This document shows, in pieces, positions 25,775 through 34,634 of a stretch of 45,306 nt of DNA. The position numbers and the translations under genes are program-made. Below the pieces are notes generated by a model. That model was not told the origin of the DNA. It made no database searches and was given only the letters and a program-made list of their open reading frames with translations. Position 1 is the first letter of the stretch. Every line of letters begins with the position of its first letter. Location: the NCBI GenBank assembly GCA_031550125.1, contig JAVBOW010000021.1, positions 1 through 45,306 of the forward strand, in the 5' to 3' direction. The DNA comes from JAVBOW01 sp031550125. Its GTDB lineage: Bacteria > Bacteroidota > Bacteroidia > Bacteroidales > Rikenellaceae.

Positions 25775-26950
25775 TTACCGGAAGAACCCGCGCATACGGT
25801 CGAAAATATTCTGCGACCGGCCGTGCGTCTCCGCCTTTTTGAAATTTTCCTTCTCGGAGAGCTGCTCAACGAGCTTCTTCTCCTCCTGCGTCAGTTTGGC
25901 AGGGACGTGTATATCTATTACTACCAATATGTCGCCGCGGCCGTAACCGTTTATATCGGGAATACCTTTCCCTTTGAGTCGCAGCACCTTGCCGGCCTGA
26001 GTCCCAGGCTCTATCTTTATCTTGGCGCGCGAATCGATTGTGGGTATCTCCACGCTGCCGCCCATAATGGCGGTGGGGACGGTTATAGACAGGTTGTGTA
26101 TAAGGTCGTTGCCGTCGCGTTCGAAGTTCTGATCCTCCTCCTCTTTTATCACCACCAGCAAATCGCCGTTAACTCCGCCGTGGCGGGCGGCGTTGCCCTT
26201 GCCGCTCACGGCCAGTTGCATGCCTTCGCCCACTCCTGCGGGAATCTTTATCTCCACCACCTCTTCGCCCTTGAGCGTGCCTTCGCCGTGGCATTTGGCG
26301 CAGGGCGAGGTTATTGTCTTGCCTTCGCCGCCGCATTTGGGACAGACGGCGGTGCTTTGCGTACGTCCGAAGAAAGTGTTGACCACCTGGGTCACATAGC
26401 CCGAGCCGTTGCAGCCGGTGCAGGTGGAGTAGGAATCCTTGTCTTTCGCCCCGCTGCCGCCGCACGTTTGGCAGGCCACCATTTTATTTATCTTCAGCTT
26501 CTTGGTAGCCCCGCCAGCTATCTCGCCAAGGTCGAGCGACACTTTTACCCTCAGGTCGGAACCCCGGTTCACACGCTGTCCGCCGCCGTAGCCCGACCCG
26601 AAGCCCGAAAAACCTCCGCCGCCGAAATGGCCGCCGAATATATCGCCGAAGTTGCGGAAAATGTCGTCCATCGTAAATCCGCCCGAGAAGCCGCCGCCAC
26701 CGCCGCCGAAACCGGCCGAACCGTTCATTCCCGCATGGCCGAACTGGTCGTAGCGAGCCTTCTTGTCCGGATTGGACAGCACGTCGTATGCCTCGGCGGC
26801 CTCCTTGAATTTCTCCTCGGCCTCTTTGTCTCCGGGGTTTTTGTCGGGGTGGTACTGGATTGCCGCTTTGCGGTACGCTTTTTTTATCTGGTCCGCGTCG
26901 GCGCCCTTATCTATCCCCAGTACTTCGTAGTAGTCTCTTTTCGTTGCCAT
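25775..26950 (-). CDS. dnaJ: Chaperone protein DnaJ
   Basis: About 391 residues, a full type I J-protein. J domain with HPD at residues 34-36 (YHPDKNPGD) that stimulates DnaK ATPase; a Gly/Phe-rich linker; four zinc-finger repeats (CQTCGGSG, CTGCNGSG, CPKCGGEG, CAKCHGEG); then two substrate-binding beta domains with VKIPAGVGEGMQLAVSG-like and LRLKGKGIPD blocks. Cytoplasmic partner of DnaK and GrpE. It follows grpE by 139 bases; dnaK is not in the window. Confidence 0.98.
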   Translation of the reverse strand: MATKRDYYEVLGIDKGADADQIKKAYRKAAIQYHPDKNPGDKEAEEKFKEAAEAYDVLSNPDKKARYDQFGHAGMNGSAGFGGGGGGFSGGFTMDDIFRNFGDIFGGHFGGGGFSGFGSGYGGGQRVNRGSDLRVKVSLDLGEIAGGATKKLKINKMVACQTCGGSGAKDKDSYSTCTGCNGSGYVTQVVNTFFGRTQSTAVCPKCGGEGKTITSPCAKCHGEGTLKGEEVVEIKIPAGVGEGMQLAVSGKGNAARHGGVNGDLLVVIKEEEDQNFERDGNDLIHNLSITVPTAIMGGSVEIPTIDSRAKIKIEPGTQAGKVLRLKGKGIPDINGYGRGDILVVIDIHVPAKLTQEEKKLVEQLSEKENFKKAETHGRSQNIFDRMRGFFR

Positions 26951-27089
26951 TTATATAGTTACTTGTATGTTGGCCGCACGTATAGCACTATACGCGCGGC
27001 AGGCCCCGCCGCCGTCCGGCCGCAAGCCCGATCCCGTATGCACGGACCCGTAAGATCCGTTTAAAACCTCTTGGAAACAGTTTAAATCC

Positions 27090-27677
27090 TTATTCCCCCA
27101 CCACTACTTTCGAGTGGCGTATAACTTTATCCTTCAGCCTGTAGCCCTTCTGCACCACATCCACTATGCGGCCTTTCATGGCCTGGTCGTCAACCGGAAA
27201 TTGCGCAACGGCATCGTGCAGATCGGTGTCGAGAGCCTCTCCTTTGGCCTCTATCGCACTCACGCCCTTGCTTTTGAGCGTATCGATAAACTTCTGGCGT
27301 ATAAGCAACACCCCCTGCTTAACGGACTCCACGTCGACAGCCCGCTCCATGGCGTCCACGGCGCGATCGAAATCGTCCATCACGCCCAGCAGCGGTTTTA
27401 TCACATCCTCGCCCCCGGCGGCTATAAGGTCCATCTTCTCCTTGAGCGTCCGTTTGCGGTAGTTATCGAACTCGGCCGACAGGCGCATATATTTATCTTT
27501 CCACTCGGCCGCTCCGTCGGCGCATGACACGCTGTCCGCAGGCTCGAAACTTTCATCTGCCACATTGTCAGCCGTCTCGGTTCCCGACTGGGGGCTACAG
27601 GAGCCGCACACCTCGTCTTGATGGTTGTTAACTTTGTGTTTATCTGCCTCTTCGTGCTTAGTTCTGTCTTTTATCAT
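27090..27677 (-). CDS. grpE: Nucleotide exchange factor GrpE
   Basis: About 195 residues. A hydrophilic acidic N-terminus is followed by a long helix (WKDKYMRLSAEFDNYRKRT) and the C-terminal beta domain. LSAEFDNYRKR, LLGVMDDFDRAVD, GVSAIEAKGEALDTDLHDAV and VVQKGYRLKDKVIRHSKVVV are GrpE signatures. It releases ADP from DnaK. ATG 27677. A short inverted repeat TCCCTG/CAGGGA (27693-27710) lies 15 bases upstream of the start; no CIRCE operator was seen. Upstream of dnaJ in the usual grpE-dnaJ order. Confidence 0.97.
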   Translation of the reverse strand: MIKDRTKHEEADKHKVNNHQDEVCGSCSPQSGTETADNVADESFEPADSVSCADGAAEWKDKYMRLSAEFDNYRKRTLKEKMDLIAAGGEDVIKPLLGVMDDFDRAVDAMERAVDVESVKQGVLLIRQKFIDTLKSKGVSAIEAKGEALDTDLHDAVAQFPVDDQAMKGRIVDVVQKGYRLKDKVIRHSKVVVGE

Positions 27678-27767
27678 GATTAAAACATTTTATCCCTGGC
27701 ATTACAGGGACAAATAACATACCATATAAACCGTACAAAGAAACGAATTATTATGCGAAATCCGAAA

Positions 27768-28334
27768 TCAGAGTCCCGCCTTCAGGCGCAAGCGCCGCAG
27801 GGTTACCGTCATGGCTGGCGACGGATCCACCGACAGGTCGTCGAGAACGGCGCGCAGGTTTTCGGCTATCCATTCCACGCGGGGCCTGAGCGCCAGCAGG
27901 ATGTTTATCGCCCATATTTTCACCGCTACGCGCGTCCGCGGATCTATCAGTCGGTCGAAACACGTCTCGGCAATGCGTGAGGCCTGCGCATCGTCCGGAC
28001 GGGCTATGCCCTCCTTGAGCATGTCGGCCATCATCTTGGTGTAATGACGATGGACGCTGGGGTTTTTCACCTTACAGAAATCGTCGATAAAGCGCGGCGC
28101 ATACGGCCTGAATTCGTCGCGTCCGGTAAAATACGCAGATTCGAGCGCCCATGCGGCGCGAAAAGCGACCTGCGCCGCAGGACCGCTGCGAGCCGGGGCC
28201 AAAGCCGCGTCCATGGCGGCGCCGTAAAGTCCCGACGAGGCTATACAGCACCCTATCTCGAAATTGCCCATATGGCGCATTACGCGGTCGCGCAACACGG
28301 CCTGCAACTCCTCTGCGGTGGTTATGCGTTCCAT
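27768..28334 (-). CDS. Alpha-helical (HEAT-like) protein of unknown function
   Basis: About 188 residues, predicted almost all helical. It has no signal peptide or membrane helix. Regular helix pairs with small hydrophobic spacing (AALESAYFTGRDEFRPY-type start, then VKIWAINILLALRP and TVTLRRLRLKAG) suggest an armadillo/HEAT-like fold; one segment, DPRTRVAVKIWAINILLAL, looks like a HEAT repeat core. Its start overlaps the rnz coding end by 13 bases, so the two are coupled. Adjacent placement to rnz hints at cytoplasmic RNA or protein scaffolding, but nothing in the sequence proves it. Confidence 0.7.
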   Translation of the reverse strand: MERITTAEELQAVLRDRVMRHMGNFEIGCCIASSGLYGAAMDAALAPARSGPAAQVAFRAAWALESAYFTGRDEFRPYAPRFIDDFCKVKNPSVHRHYTKMMADMLKEGIARPDDAQASRIAETCFDRLIDPRTRVAVKIWAINILLALRPRVEWIAENLRAVLDDLSVDPSPAMTVTLRRLRLKAGL

Positions 28335-29257
28335 GACCTGCGCATCTCTATTTCGTACGTCTCGCCCTCGGCGGCCATATACGTCTCCGCGAATACGGCG
28401 CGGGCTTCGGCCAGCAGCACGTCCTGTTGTTTATAGCGCAACGAGCTGTGGCCTATTATCAGCCTGCGCGCACCGGCTTTCGCCGCCACGCCCGCGGCCT
28501 GGGCCGCGGTGGAGTGTCCGGTTTGCAGGGCCAGGGCCTTTTCCGCCGTGGCGAAGGTGGCCTCATGGAAGAGCAGGTCGACGCCGCCCGCCAGCGAGGC
28601 CACCTTGCCCGAAGGCTGCGTGTCGGCGCAGTAGGCGTAACTGCGAGGCTCATAGGGCAGATATGTCAACTCGCCGTTGGGGATGGCGCGGCCCGGGCCA
28701 AGCGATACGTCCTCGCCCCTTTTGGCGGCGGCTATCTGCGCTATTCCCAGCCCGTACCGCTCTATGGCCTCCTTGCGGATATTCAGGCCGGGACGCTTCT
28801 CGCGGAAGAGATAGCCCGTGCAGGGGACGGTGTGGCGAAGAGGGATGGTGGACACCTCCATGGAACGGTTCTCGTACACCACGGCGCTACGGCAATGGTC
28901 CACCTGCGTCACCTGCACCCGGTAAGGCAGATGCGGGTCGAAAAAGCGGAAATGGGCGGCCATCATCTCCTCCACCGGCGCGGGAGCGAACAGACTCAGA
29001 GGCGTACGACGCCCCATCATTCCGAGGGTGGATATGAGGCCGAACAGGCCGAAGATATGGTCGCCGTGGAGGTGCGTGACGAACACGGCGTTTATTTTCA
29101 TGGGGTTTATGCCGCACTGCATGAGCCTGGCCTGCGTACCCTCGCCGCAATCGACCAAAAAAAACTGCTCATGCACGTTGAGTGCATGAGCAGAGTGATG
29201 TTTGCCGGCCGACGGCATGGCAGCGCTGCTACCCAATATGGTAACGCTGAACCTCAC
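28322..29257 (-). CDS. rnz: Ribonuclease Z
   Basis: About 311 residues. RNase Z is a zinc-dependent metallo-beta-lactamase-fold endonuclease that trims the 3' end of tRNA precursors. Motifs: TILGSSAAMPS (N-terminal motif), VDCGEGTQ, the zinc motif FVTHLHGDH, PLRHTVPCTGY, YAYCADTQP (zinc Asp), FHEATFA and GHSSLRY. Start is GTG at 29257, 15 bases after the rpsA stop. A complete intrinsic-terminator structure lies inside codons about 22-34 (see 29157-29193). Downstream it overlaps the helical protein gene by 13 bases. Confidence 0.96.
   Translation of the reverse strand: MRFSVTILGSSAAMPSAGKHHSAHALNVHEQFFLVDCGEGTQARLMQCGINPMKINAVFVTHLHGDHIFGLFGLISTLGMMGRRTPLSLFAPAPVEEMMAAHFRFFDPHLPYRVQVTQVDHCRSAVVYENRSMEVSTIPLRHTVPCTGYLFREKRPGLNIRKEAIERYGLGIAQIAAAKRGEDVSLGPGRAIPNGELTYLPYEPRSYAYCADTQPSGKVASLAGGVDLLFHEATFATAEKALALQTGHSTAAQAAGVAAKAGARRLIIGHSSLRYKQQDVLLAEARAVFAETYMAAEGETYEIEMRRSWNA
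29157..29193 (-). terminator. Terminator-like hairpin with 8-U tract inside rnz
   Basis: On the minus strand a perfect 12-bp stem (arms 29182-29193 and 29165-29176, CTGCTCATGCAC / GTGCATGAGCAG) with a 5-base loop is followed at once by eight T (complement of 29157-29164). It lies 64 bases after the rnz start and 80 bases after the rpsA stop. The same bases code for conserved-length rnz protein (AHALNVHEQFF), so it sits inside the gene. Confidence 0.75.
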
Positions 29258-29272
29258 GGCCGGGGAAAAGTC

Positions 29273-31228
29273 TTACTCCTCCTTGGTTTCGGCAGCCTCG
29301 GCCTCATCGGCTTTGGCGGCTTTCTTGACAGGAGCTTTCTTGGGTTTGGCTTCGGCTGTCTCCATCTGGGCTTTCAGGGCGGCAAGGCCGGCCAGGTCGC
29401 CCAGGGTGGTCTTCTCCATCGAGGCGTTGATCTTCTTTACCGATGCGGCGGAATCGTCCTTCGGAGCCTTCTTCTCGTCTTTGCCGGCTTTCTCCTCGTT
29501 CCTCGACGCCGACTCGTAAGTGCGGGTGTGGGAAAGGGTTATGCGTTTGGTGGCTTTAGAGAACTCGATAACCTTGAATTCCATCTTGTCGCCTGCGGCA
29601 ACGGCCGATCCGTCCTCTTTGGCTAACTGGCGCGCGGGGCAGAAACCCTCCACGCCTTCGCCCAACGATACAACGGCGCCCTTGTCGTTGACTTCGGTCA
29701 CTGTGCCGGTGAGGATGGTGTCCACGCCGTACTGCGATTCGTAAGTGTTCCAGGGGTTTTCTTCGAGTTGTTTGTGGCCCAGGCTGAGACGGCGGTTATC
29801 CTTGTCTATCTCAAGGACGAGAACCTCTATCTCCGCGCCTATCTGGGTGAATTCGGCGGGGTGCTTAACCTTTTTGGTCCAGCTCAGATCCGAAATGTGG
29901 ATCAGACCGTCTATGCCCTCCTCTATCTCTACGAACACGCCGAAGTTGGTGAAGTTACGCACTTTGGCCATGTGGCGCGAGCCTACGGGATATTTGGTTT
30001 CGATATCGGCCCAGGGATCGGGGGTGAGTTGCTTGATGCCGAGAGACATCTTGCGTTCGTCGCGGTCGAGCGTCAGCACTACGGCCTCCACCTCGTCGCC
30101 CACCTTCAGGAAATCCTGCGCAGAGCGGAGATGCTGGCTCCACGACATTTCCGAAACGTGGATCAGGCCTTCTACGCCGGCCGCTATCTCCACGAAAGCG
30201 CCGTAGTCGGCCATTACCACCACTTTGCCCTTAACCTTGTCGCCGACTTTAAGGTCGGACGAGAGGGCATCCCACGGATGAGCCGAAAGTTGCTTGAGGC
30301 CCAAAGCGATACGTTTCTTTTGATCGTCGAAGTCGAGGATAACCACGTTGAGTTTCTGATCGAGGTGTACGATCTCCTCGGGATGGCTTACGCGGCCCCA
30401 GGAGAGGTCCGTGATGTGTATAAGACCGTCCACGCCGCCAAGGTCGATGAATACGCCGTAGGAAGTGATGTTCTTGACGGTACCTTCGAGGATCTGTCCT
30501 TTTTCGAGTTTGGACATGATCTCTTTCTTCTGCTGCTCGAGTTCGGCCTCGATGAGGGCCTTGTGCGAAACGACAACGTTGCGGAACTCCTGGTTGATCT
30601 TGACAACCTTGAATTCCATGGTTTTGTCGACATATATATCGTAGTCGCGGATGGGTTTGACGTCGATCTGCGATCCGGGGAGGAACGCCTCGATGCCGAA
30701 TACGTCCACGATCATACCGCCCTTGGTGCGGCATTTGATGTATCCTTTGATGATCTCGTCGTTCTCGAGGGCCTTGTTGACGCGATCCCACGAGCGGAGC
30801 TGGCGGGCTTTCTTGTGCGAGAGGACCAGCTGGCCCTTCTTGTCTTCGGCACTCTCCACGTAAACCTCCACCTTCTCGCCTACGGCAAGTTCGGGGTTGT
30901 AGCGGAATTCGGCGATGGGGATGATAGCTTCGGACTTGTAGCCTATGTTGACCACAACTTCGCGCTTGTTCAGGCCGATAACCGTACCCTCGACAACTTC
31001 GCCAACCTGTACGTTGGAGAGCGTGTCGTCATACTTCTTCTCGATGACCTCTTTGGCTTGGTCGTAGAGTCCCAAGTCGTTCTCGAAGGCGTTCCAGTCG
31101 AACTCCTCGTTCTTTACGGCTACGGGTTTAGCCTCTTTCGCCTTTTTGGCGGGGGCTTCGGCAACAGGGGCCTCTTTCACCTCAACCGTGTTCTCGGCCT
31201 CGGGGGCCAGGATTTCGTTGTTTTCCAT
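29273..31228 (-). CDS. rpsA: 30S ribosomal protein S1
   Basis: About 651 residues with six S1 (OB-fold) RNA-binding repeats, recognised by G-x-V-x-x-(I/V)-x-x-(Y/F)-G-(A/V)-F-V-(D/E) and GLIHISDLSW blocks (e.g. GVFIDLGGVDGLIHITDLSW-like, GAFVEIAAGVEGLIHVSEMSW-like, GVFVEIEEGIDGLIHISDLSW-like). S1 holds mRNA on the 30S subunit. The N-terminus is acidic and Ala/Lys-rich, and the C-terminus is a low-complexity Ala/Lys/Glu tail, as in other Bacteroidetes. ATG 31228, with a perfect -7 box 70 bases upstream. It heads the rpsA-rnz run. Confidence 0.97.
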   Translation of the reverse strand: MENNEILAPEAENTVEVKEAPVAEAPAKKAKEAKPVAVKNEEFDWNAFENDLGLYDQAKEVIEKKYDDTLSNVQVGEVVEGTVIGLNKREVVVNIGYKSEAIIPIAEFRYNPELAVGEKVEVYVESAEDKKGQLVLSHKKARQLRSWDRVNKALENDEIIKGYIKCRTKGGMIVDVFGIEAFLPGSQIDVKPIRDYDIYVDKTMEFKVVKINQEFRNVVVSHKALIEAELEQQKKEIMSKLEKGQILEGTVKNITSYGVFIDLGGVDGLIHITDLSWGRVSHPEEIVHLDQKLNVVILDFDDQKKRIALGLKQLSAHPWDALSSDLKVGDKVKGKVVVMADYGAFVEIAAGVEGLIHVSEMSWSQHLRSAQDFLKVGDEVEAVVLTLDRDERKMSLGIKQLTPDPWADIETKYPVGSRHMAKVRNFTNFGVFVEIEEGIDGLIHISDLSWTKKVKHPAEFTQIGAEIEVLVLEIDKDNRRLSLGHKQLEENPWNTYESQYGVDTILTGTVTEVNDKGAVVSLGEGVEGFCPARQLAKEDGSAVAAGDKMEFKVIEFSKATKRITLSHTRTYESASRNEEKAGKDEKKAPKDDSAASVKKINASMEKTTLGDLAGLAALKAQMETAEAKPKKAPVKKAAKADEAEAAETKEE

Positions 31229-31299
31229 TTGTTAAGTAATGCGTTACTGCTTAATTAGTTGGACATTATGTATAGACTGCCGTCAGGCAGAATAGGGTG

Positions 31300-31307
31300 C
31301 AAAGGTA
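31300..31307 (-). promoter_or_regulatory. -7 promoter element of rpsA
   Basis: On the minus strand the bases read TACCTTTG, a perfect TAnnTTTG, followed by CA and a leader of about 70 bases to the ATG at 31228. The -33 region has no TTTG at the usual spacing. Confidence 0.55.
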
Positions 31308-31357
31308 ATAATATTTCGCTTACCGGCGCCTATTTTAATGGTAAAATTCATCCGCGG

Positions 31358-32797
31358 CTATCTACCTATCGACACCCTCGGGGCGTTATCCCCCGTCACC
31401 GGCGAATTCTCGCGGAAATATTCTATCACGGTCGGGGCTATGACGTATCCCGTCATGGCTCCGGAGCCGGCCGCGCTGAAATTATAGGTAGACTGTACGT
31501 AATCGGTCATGGCGACATCGTAGAGGCCCTCCGGCGAAGGTTTGGCCGGGGTCTCTATCTCGACGCCCACGCCGTTGCCGTTGGCGTCGGTGATTATCCT
31601 GTACCGGAAACCCGAAGGATAGAGGTCGATAACGTGCGACTCCGATCCGGTGGAGTTGAATTTATTAAGGATCAACTCCCGTATCTGCGCGAGGCTCATT
31701 TTCAGCACGCAGGCCGAGTTTCCGAAAGGCTCCATGGAGTAGGCGTCCACGAGCGTAAGCGGCCCGGCGGCCAGCGAATCCACTCTTATGCCGCCCCAGT
31801 TGTAGATGGCCATGTCGGCCCCGACGCGTTTGCGGACGATGTCGGAGACGAGGTTCATAACTCCGGTCTTATCGAGGCCGTTGGCCAGGACTCCGAATTT
31901 TGTACGCAATTCGGCGTTGTTCTTATATTCCGCCACCATGGCGCTGAAGCGCGGATCGGGGGCGACGGTGTCGAGCCGCACGAGCGAGTTCTCTACCGAC
32001 GCCACCTTGCGGCCGCGCATGGTTATCGTCGTCACCCCTGCATATTTGAGGCGGCTTCCGCCCTGAGTCAGCGTCGCGCCGCCCACTTTGCGGCCCTCGG
32101 GGATAACGGTGTGCGTATGGCCGCCGATGATAAGGTCCATCCCGGGCATCTGCCCGGCAAGCACGGAGTCGAGTTCATAGCCGATATGGGTAAGACCCAC
32201 AAGCACGTCGCACTCATCGCGCAGGCTGCGGTATTCGAGGGCCGAGGCGATGGGATTGGAGAAGATTATACCGCCGAAATTCTCCACGAAACCGTCGGGA
32301 TAGCCTCCTCGGGCCGTCGTTATCAGGCCCAGGAAACATATCTTTATGCCTTTGACGTTAATGCACCTGTACGGCTCGGGCTGCGGCAGCGCAGACCCGT
32401 TGGAGTTTATGTTGGCGCACACGTATGGGAATTCCGACTCCCCCACCCTTTTGGCCAGGATGTCCAGTCCGAAGTCGAACTCGTGGTTGCCGAAAGTCGA
32501 AAGGTCGAAGCCCAGGGCGTTCATAAGGTCTATCATGGGCTTGCCCCGTTCGGCGTCCAGGTCGACATAGGGATTTCCCGTCCAGCGGTCGCCCGCGTCT
32601 ATCAGCAGGGTGCGCGCCGAATCCGCGGCGCGGTATTTGCCCACCAGCGTGGCCAGCGCAGGGAAGTTGTCTATACCCCCGTGCATATCGTTGACGGAAA
32701 TTATGGTTATCTTCTGCTCGCGCGGGGAACAGGCGGCAAACGCCAGCATGACCGAGGCAACGAGAACGGCGGCGAAGTTACGTGACAGGGCTTTCAT
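31358..32797 (-). CDS. 5'-nucleotidase / UDP-sugar-hydrolase-type lipoprotein
   Basis: About 479 residues. MKALSRNFAAVLVASVMLAFAAC is a lipoprotein signal (Cys23). The N-terminal calcineurin-like domain has all metal motifs: SVNDMHGG, IDAGDRWTGNP, FGNHEFDFG, GLTHIG and GGHTHT; the C-terminal 5'-nucleotidase domain holds the substrate-binding NWGGIRVD and DAYSMEPFGN motifs. Such enzymes dephosphorylate extracytoplasmic nucleotides to nucleosides for uptake. Notably a nucleoside kinase lies divergently 91 bases away, so the pair fits a salvage route. In many Bacteroidetes the two domains are encoded by adjacent genes; here they are fused as in most other bacteria. Confidence 0.9.
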   Translation of the reverse strand: MKALSRNFAAVLVASVMLAFAACSPREQKITIISVNDMHGGIDNFPALATLVGKYRAADSARTLLIDAGDRWTGNPYVDLDAERGKPMIDLMNALGFDLSTFGNHEFDFGLDILAKRVGESEFPYVCANINSNGSALPQPEPYRCINVKGIKICFLGLITTARGGYPDGFVENFGGIIFSNPIASALEYRSLRDECDVLVGLTHIGYELDSVLAGQMPGMDLIIGGHTHTVIPEGRKVGGATLTQGGSRLKYAGVTTITMRGRKVASVENSLVRLDTVAPDPRFSAMVAEYKNNAELRTKFGVLANGLDKTGVMNLVSDIVRKRVGADMAIYNWGGIRVDSLAAGPLTLVDAYSMEPFGNSACVLKMSLAQIRELILNKFNSTGSESHVIDLYPSGFRYRIITDANGNGVGVEIETPAKPSPEGLYDVAMTDYVQSTYNFSAAGSGAMTGYVIAPTVIEYFRENSPVTGDNAPRVSIGR

Positions 32798-32888
32798 ACG
32801 TTAAAGATTGAGAATTTTGTCAAAATTACTCATTTTTTACTTACCTTTATTGTCCTTTAGCATCGTTTACAATAAAATAACATTAGAG

Positions 32889-34562
32889 ATGACCGAGAAC
32901 GTGGTAAAAGTGATATGCGAGAACACCGGCGCGCAGGTGTACGTGAACATGGGGGTTTCGCTCCAGGAGGTGGCCGGGATGCTCGCGCTGCAGAACCGCT
33001 GGCCGTTCCTGGCGGCATTCGTCAACAACAAGCTCAAGGAACTCGACTGGAGGATATACGACCCCGTTTCGGTGCGCTTCATAGACATAACCCACTACGA
33101 GGGCGTAAGGGTTTACCAGCGCACGCTGTTCTTCACCATGAACAAGGCGGTACACGACATCTTTCCTGACAACCGTTTCCGCATAAAGCACTCCGTATCG
33201 AAAGGGTTTTATTGCGAGATAGACGGCATAGACGACATTCCGCAGCAGGACGTGGACCGTATAAAGGCCCGTATGCTGGAGCTGGTGCAGCAGGACATAC
33301 CCATCGTGCGCCAGAAGATACTCTCGTCCGAGGCGCAGGAGATGTACGAGCGCATGGGACAGGGCGACAAACTCGCGCTGCTCAAGACTCAGCCCACGCT
33401 CTACGTGACCATCTACAGCCTTATGGGCATGATAGGCTACTTTTACGGCGCGCTGGCGCTCTCCACGCGCTACCTCTACCTTTTCGACGTACGCAAATAT
33501 TACAACGGGCTTTACCTTGCCGTCCCGAAGCGCTCCAACCCCGAAGAGCTGGAGATGATGGTCCACCAGGACAAGATGTTCGATATTTTCAAGGAGTACA
33601 AGGCGTGGGTGGACATCATGGGAGTATCCAACATAGGCTCGCTCAACACCCGGGTGCTGGACGGACACGGCAGCGAGCTTATAAAGATAGCCGAGGCTTT
33701 CCATGAGAAAAAACTGGGAAACATAGCCGACGCCATCCACGACGCCAACCGTACGAGGCAGGCGCGCCTGGTGCTTATCTCGGGGCCTTCGTCGAGCGGC
33801 AAGACCACATTCGCCAAACGCCTGGGCATACAGATGCGCATCCTGGGCCTCGACCCCGTGCTTATCTCGCTCGACGACTATTTCGTGGACAGGGAACTAA
33901 CCCCGCGAGACGAGAACGGCGAGATGGACTACGAAGCGCTCGAGGCGCTCGACCTGGACGCCTTCAACAACGACCTGCGAACCCTGCTCGAAGGAGGCAG
34001 CGTAGACGTGCCGCGCTACGATTTCATATCGGGCAAGCGCCAGTTCCACGAAAAGCCGCTCAAGCTGGGCGAACGCTCGGTACTCGTTGTGGAGGGTATA
34101 CACGGACTCAACCCCAGGCTAACCGAGCAGGTGGACGACGCCTACAAATTCAAGATCTACATATCGGCCTTCACCTCGGTGTCGATGGACGACCTGTCGC
34201 GCATATCCACCACAGACAACCGCCTGCTCAGGCGTATAACACGCGACTACCACTCCCGCGGAAGCAACGCCCAAGCCACGTTGCACCGCTGGGAAAGCGT
34301 ACGCCGGGGCGAGGACAAGCACATCTTCCCATTCCAGGAAAACTGCGACGTGATGTTCAACTCGTCGCTATTCTACGAGCTGTCGGTACTGCGACGCTAC
34401 GTCGAGCCCATGCTGCACGAGGTTCCGAACAACGTCCCCGAATACGGCGAGGCGCAGAGGCTTCTCAAATTCCTGGACAACTTCATACACATCCCGCCCG
34501 ACGAAATCCCGCCCACATCGATACTCAGGGAATTCATAGGCAAAAGCAGCTTCGTCTATTAA
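32889..34562 (+). CDS. Nucleoside (uridine-type) kinase with N-terminal TGS-like domain
   Basis: About 557 residues, the size of Bacteroidales 'nucleoside kinase'. Residues 1-60 resemble a TGS domain (VKVICENTGAQVYVNMGVSL), residues of about 60-200 a ThrRS-like additional domain (RFIDITHYEGVRVYQRTL with HxxxH-like remnants), and residues of about 290-557 a phosphoribulokinase/uridine-kinase domain with Walker A GPSSSGKTT (residues 299-307), LISLDDYFVDRELTPRDENG and VVEGIHGLNP. It likely phosphorylates a nucleoside; substrate is not certain. ATG 32889 matches the family N-terminus (MTENVVKVI); an upstream start at 32808 would add an unsupported hydrophobic leader. A TACCTTTA box (32842-32849) lies in the short divergent region. 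Confidence 0.88.
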   Translation: MTENVVKVICENTGAQVYVNMGVSLQEVAGMLALQNRWPFLAAFVNNKLKELDWRIYDPVSVRFIDITHYEGVRVYQRTLFFTMNKAVHDIFPDNRFRIKHSVSKGFYCEIDGIDDIPQQDVDRIKARMLELVQQDIPIVRQKILSSEAQEMYERMGQGDKLALLKTQPTLYVTIYSLMGMIGYFYGALALSTRYLYLFDVRKYYNGLYLAVPKRSNPEELEMMVHQDKMFDIFKEYKAWVDIMGVSNIGSLNTRVLDGHGSELIKIAEAFHEKKLGNIADAIHDANRTRQARLVLISGPSSSGKTTFAKRLGIQMRILGLDPVLISLDDYFVDRELTPRDENGEMDYEALEALDLDAFNNDLRTLLEGGSVDVPRYDFISGKRQFHEKPLKLGERSVLVVEGIHGLNPRLTEQVDDAYKFKIYISAFTSVSMDDLSRISTTDNRLLRRITRDYHSRGSNAQATLHRWESVRRGEDKHIFPFQENCDVMFNSSLFYELSVLRRYVEPMLHEVPNNVPEYGEAQRLLKFLDNFIHIPPDEIPPTSILREFIGKSSFVY

Positions 34563-34567
34563 CCTCA

Positions 34568-34615
34568 GATACGGGCCGCCGGCGCATTCCATGGAAAGCG
34601 CCGGCGGCCCGTATC
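34568..34615. terminator. 18-bp perfect hairpin between convergent genes
   Basis: Arms GATACGGGCCGCCGGCGC (34568-34585) and its exact complement (34598-34615) enclose a 12-base loop. It starts 6 bases after the nucleoside kinase stop and lies between two convergent genes. There is no T-run, so termination may rely on the stem itself; it probably serves both strands. Confidence 0.7.
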
Positions 34616-34634
34616 GTATCATGCGGCAACCGCG

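Noticed and set aside
26979..26994. CGTATAG-CA-CTATACG inverted repeat before dnaJ, considered as a CIRCE operator
   Set aside because: Sequence and arm spacing do not match CIRCE (TTAGCACTC-N9-GAGTGCTAA).
29768..31258. Long plus-strand frame opposite rpsA
   Set aside because: Pure antisense of the S1 repeats; GC-rich genomes often leave such open frames. The S1 reading is certain.
31259..32785. Long plus-strand frame opposite the 5'-nucleotidase gene
   Set aside because: Antisense shadow; all metal-binding motifs belong to the minus-strand protein.
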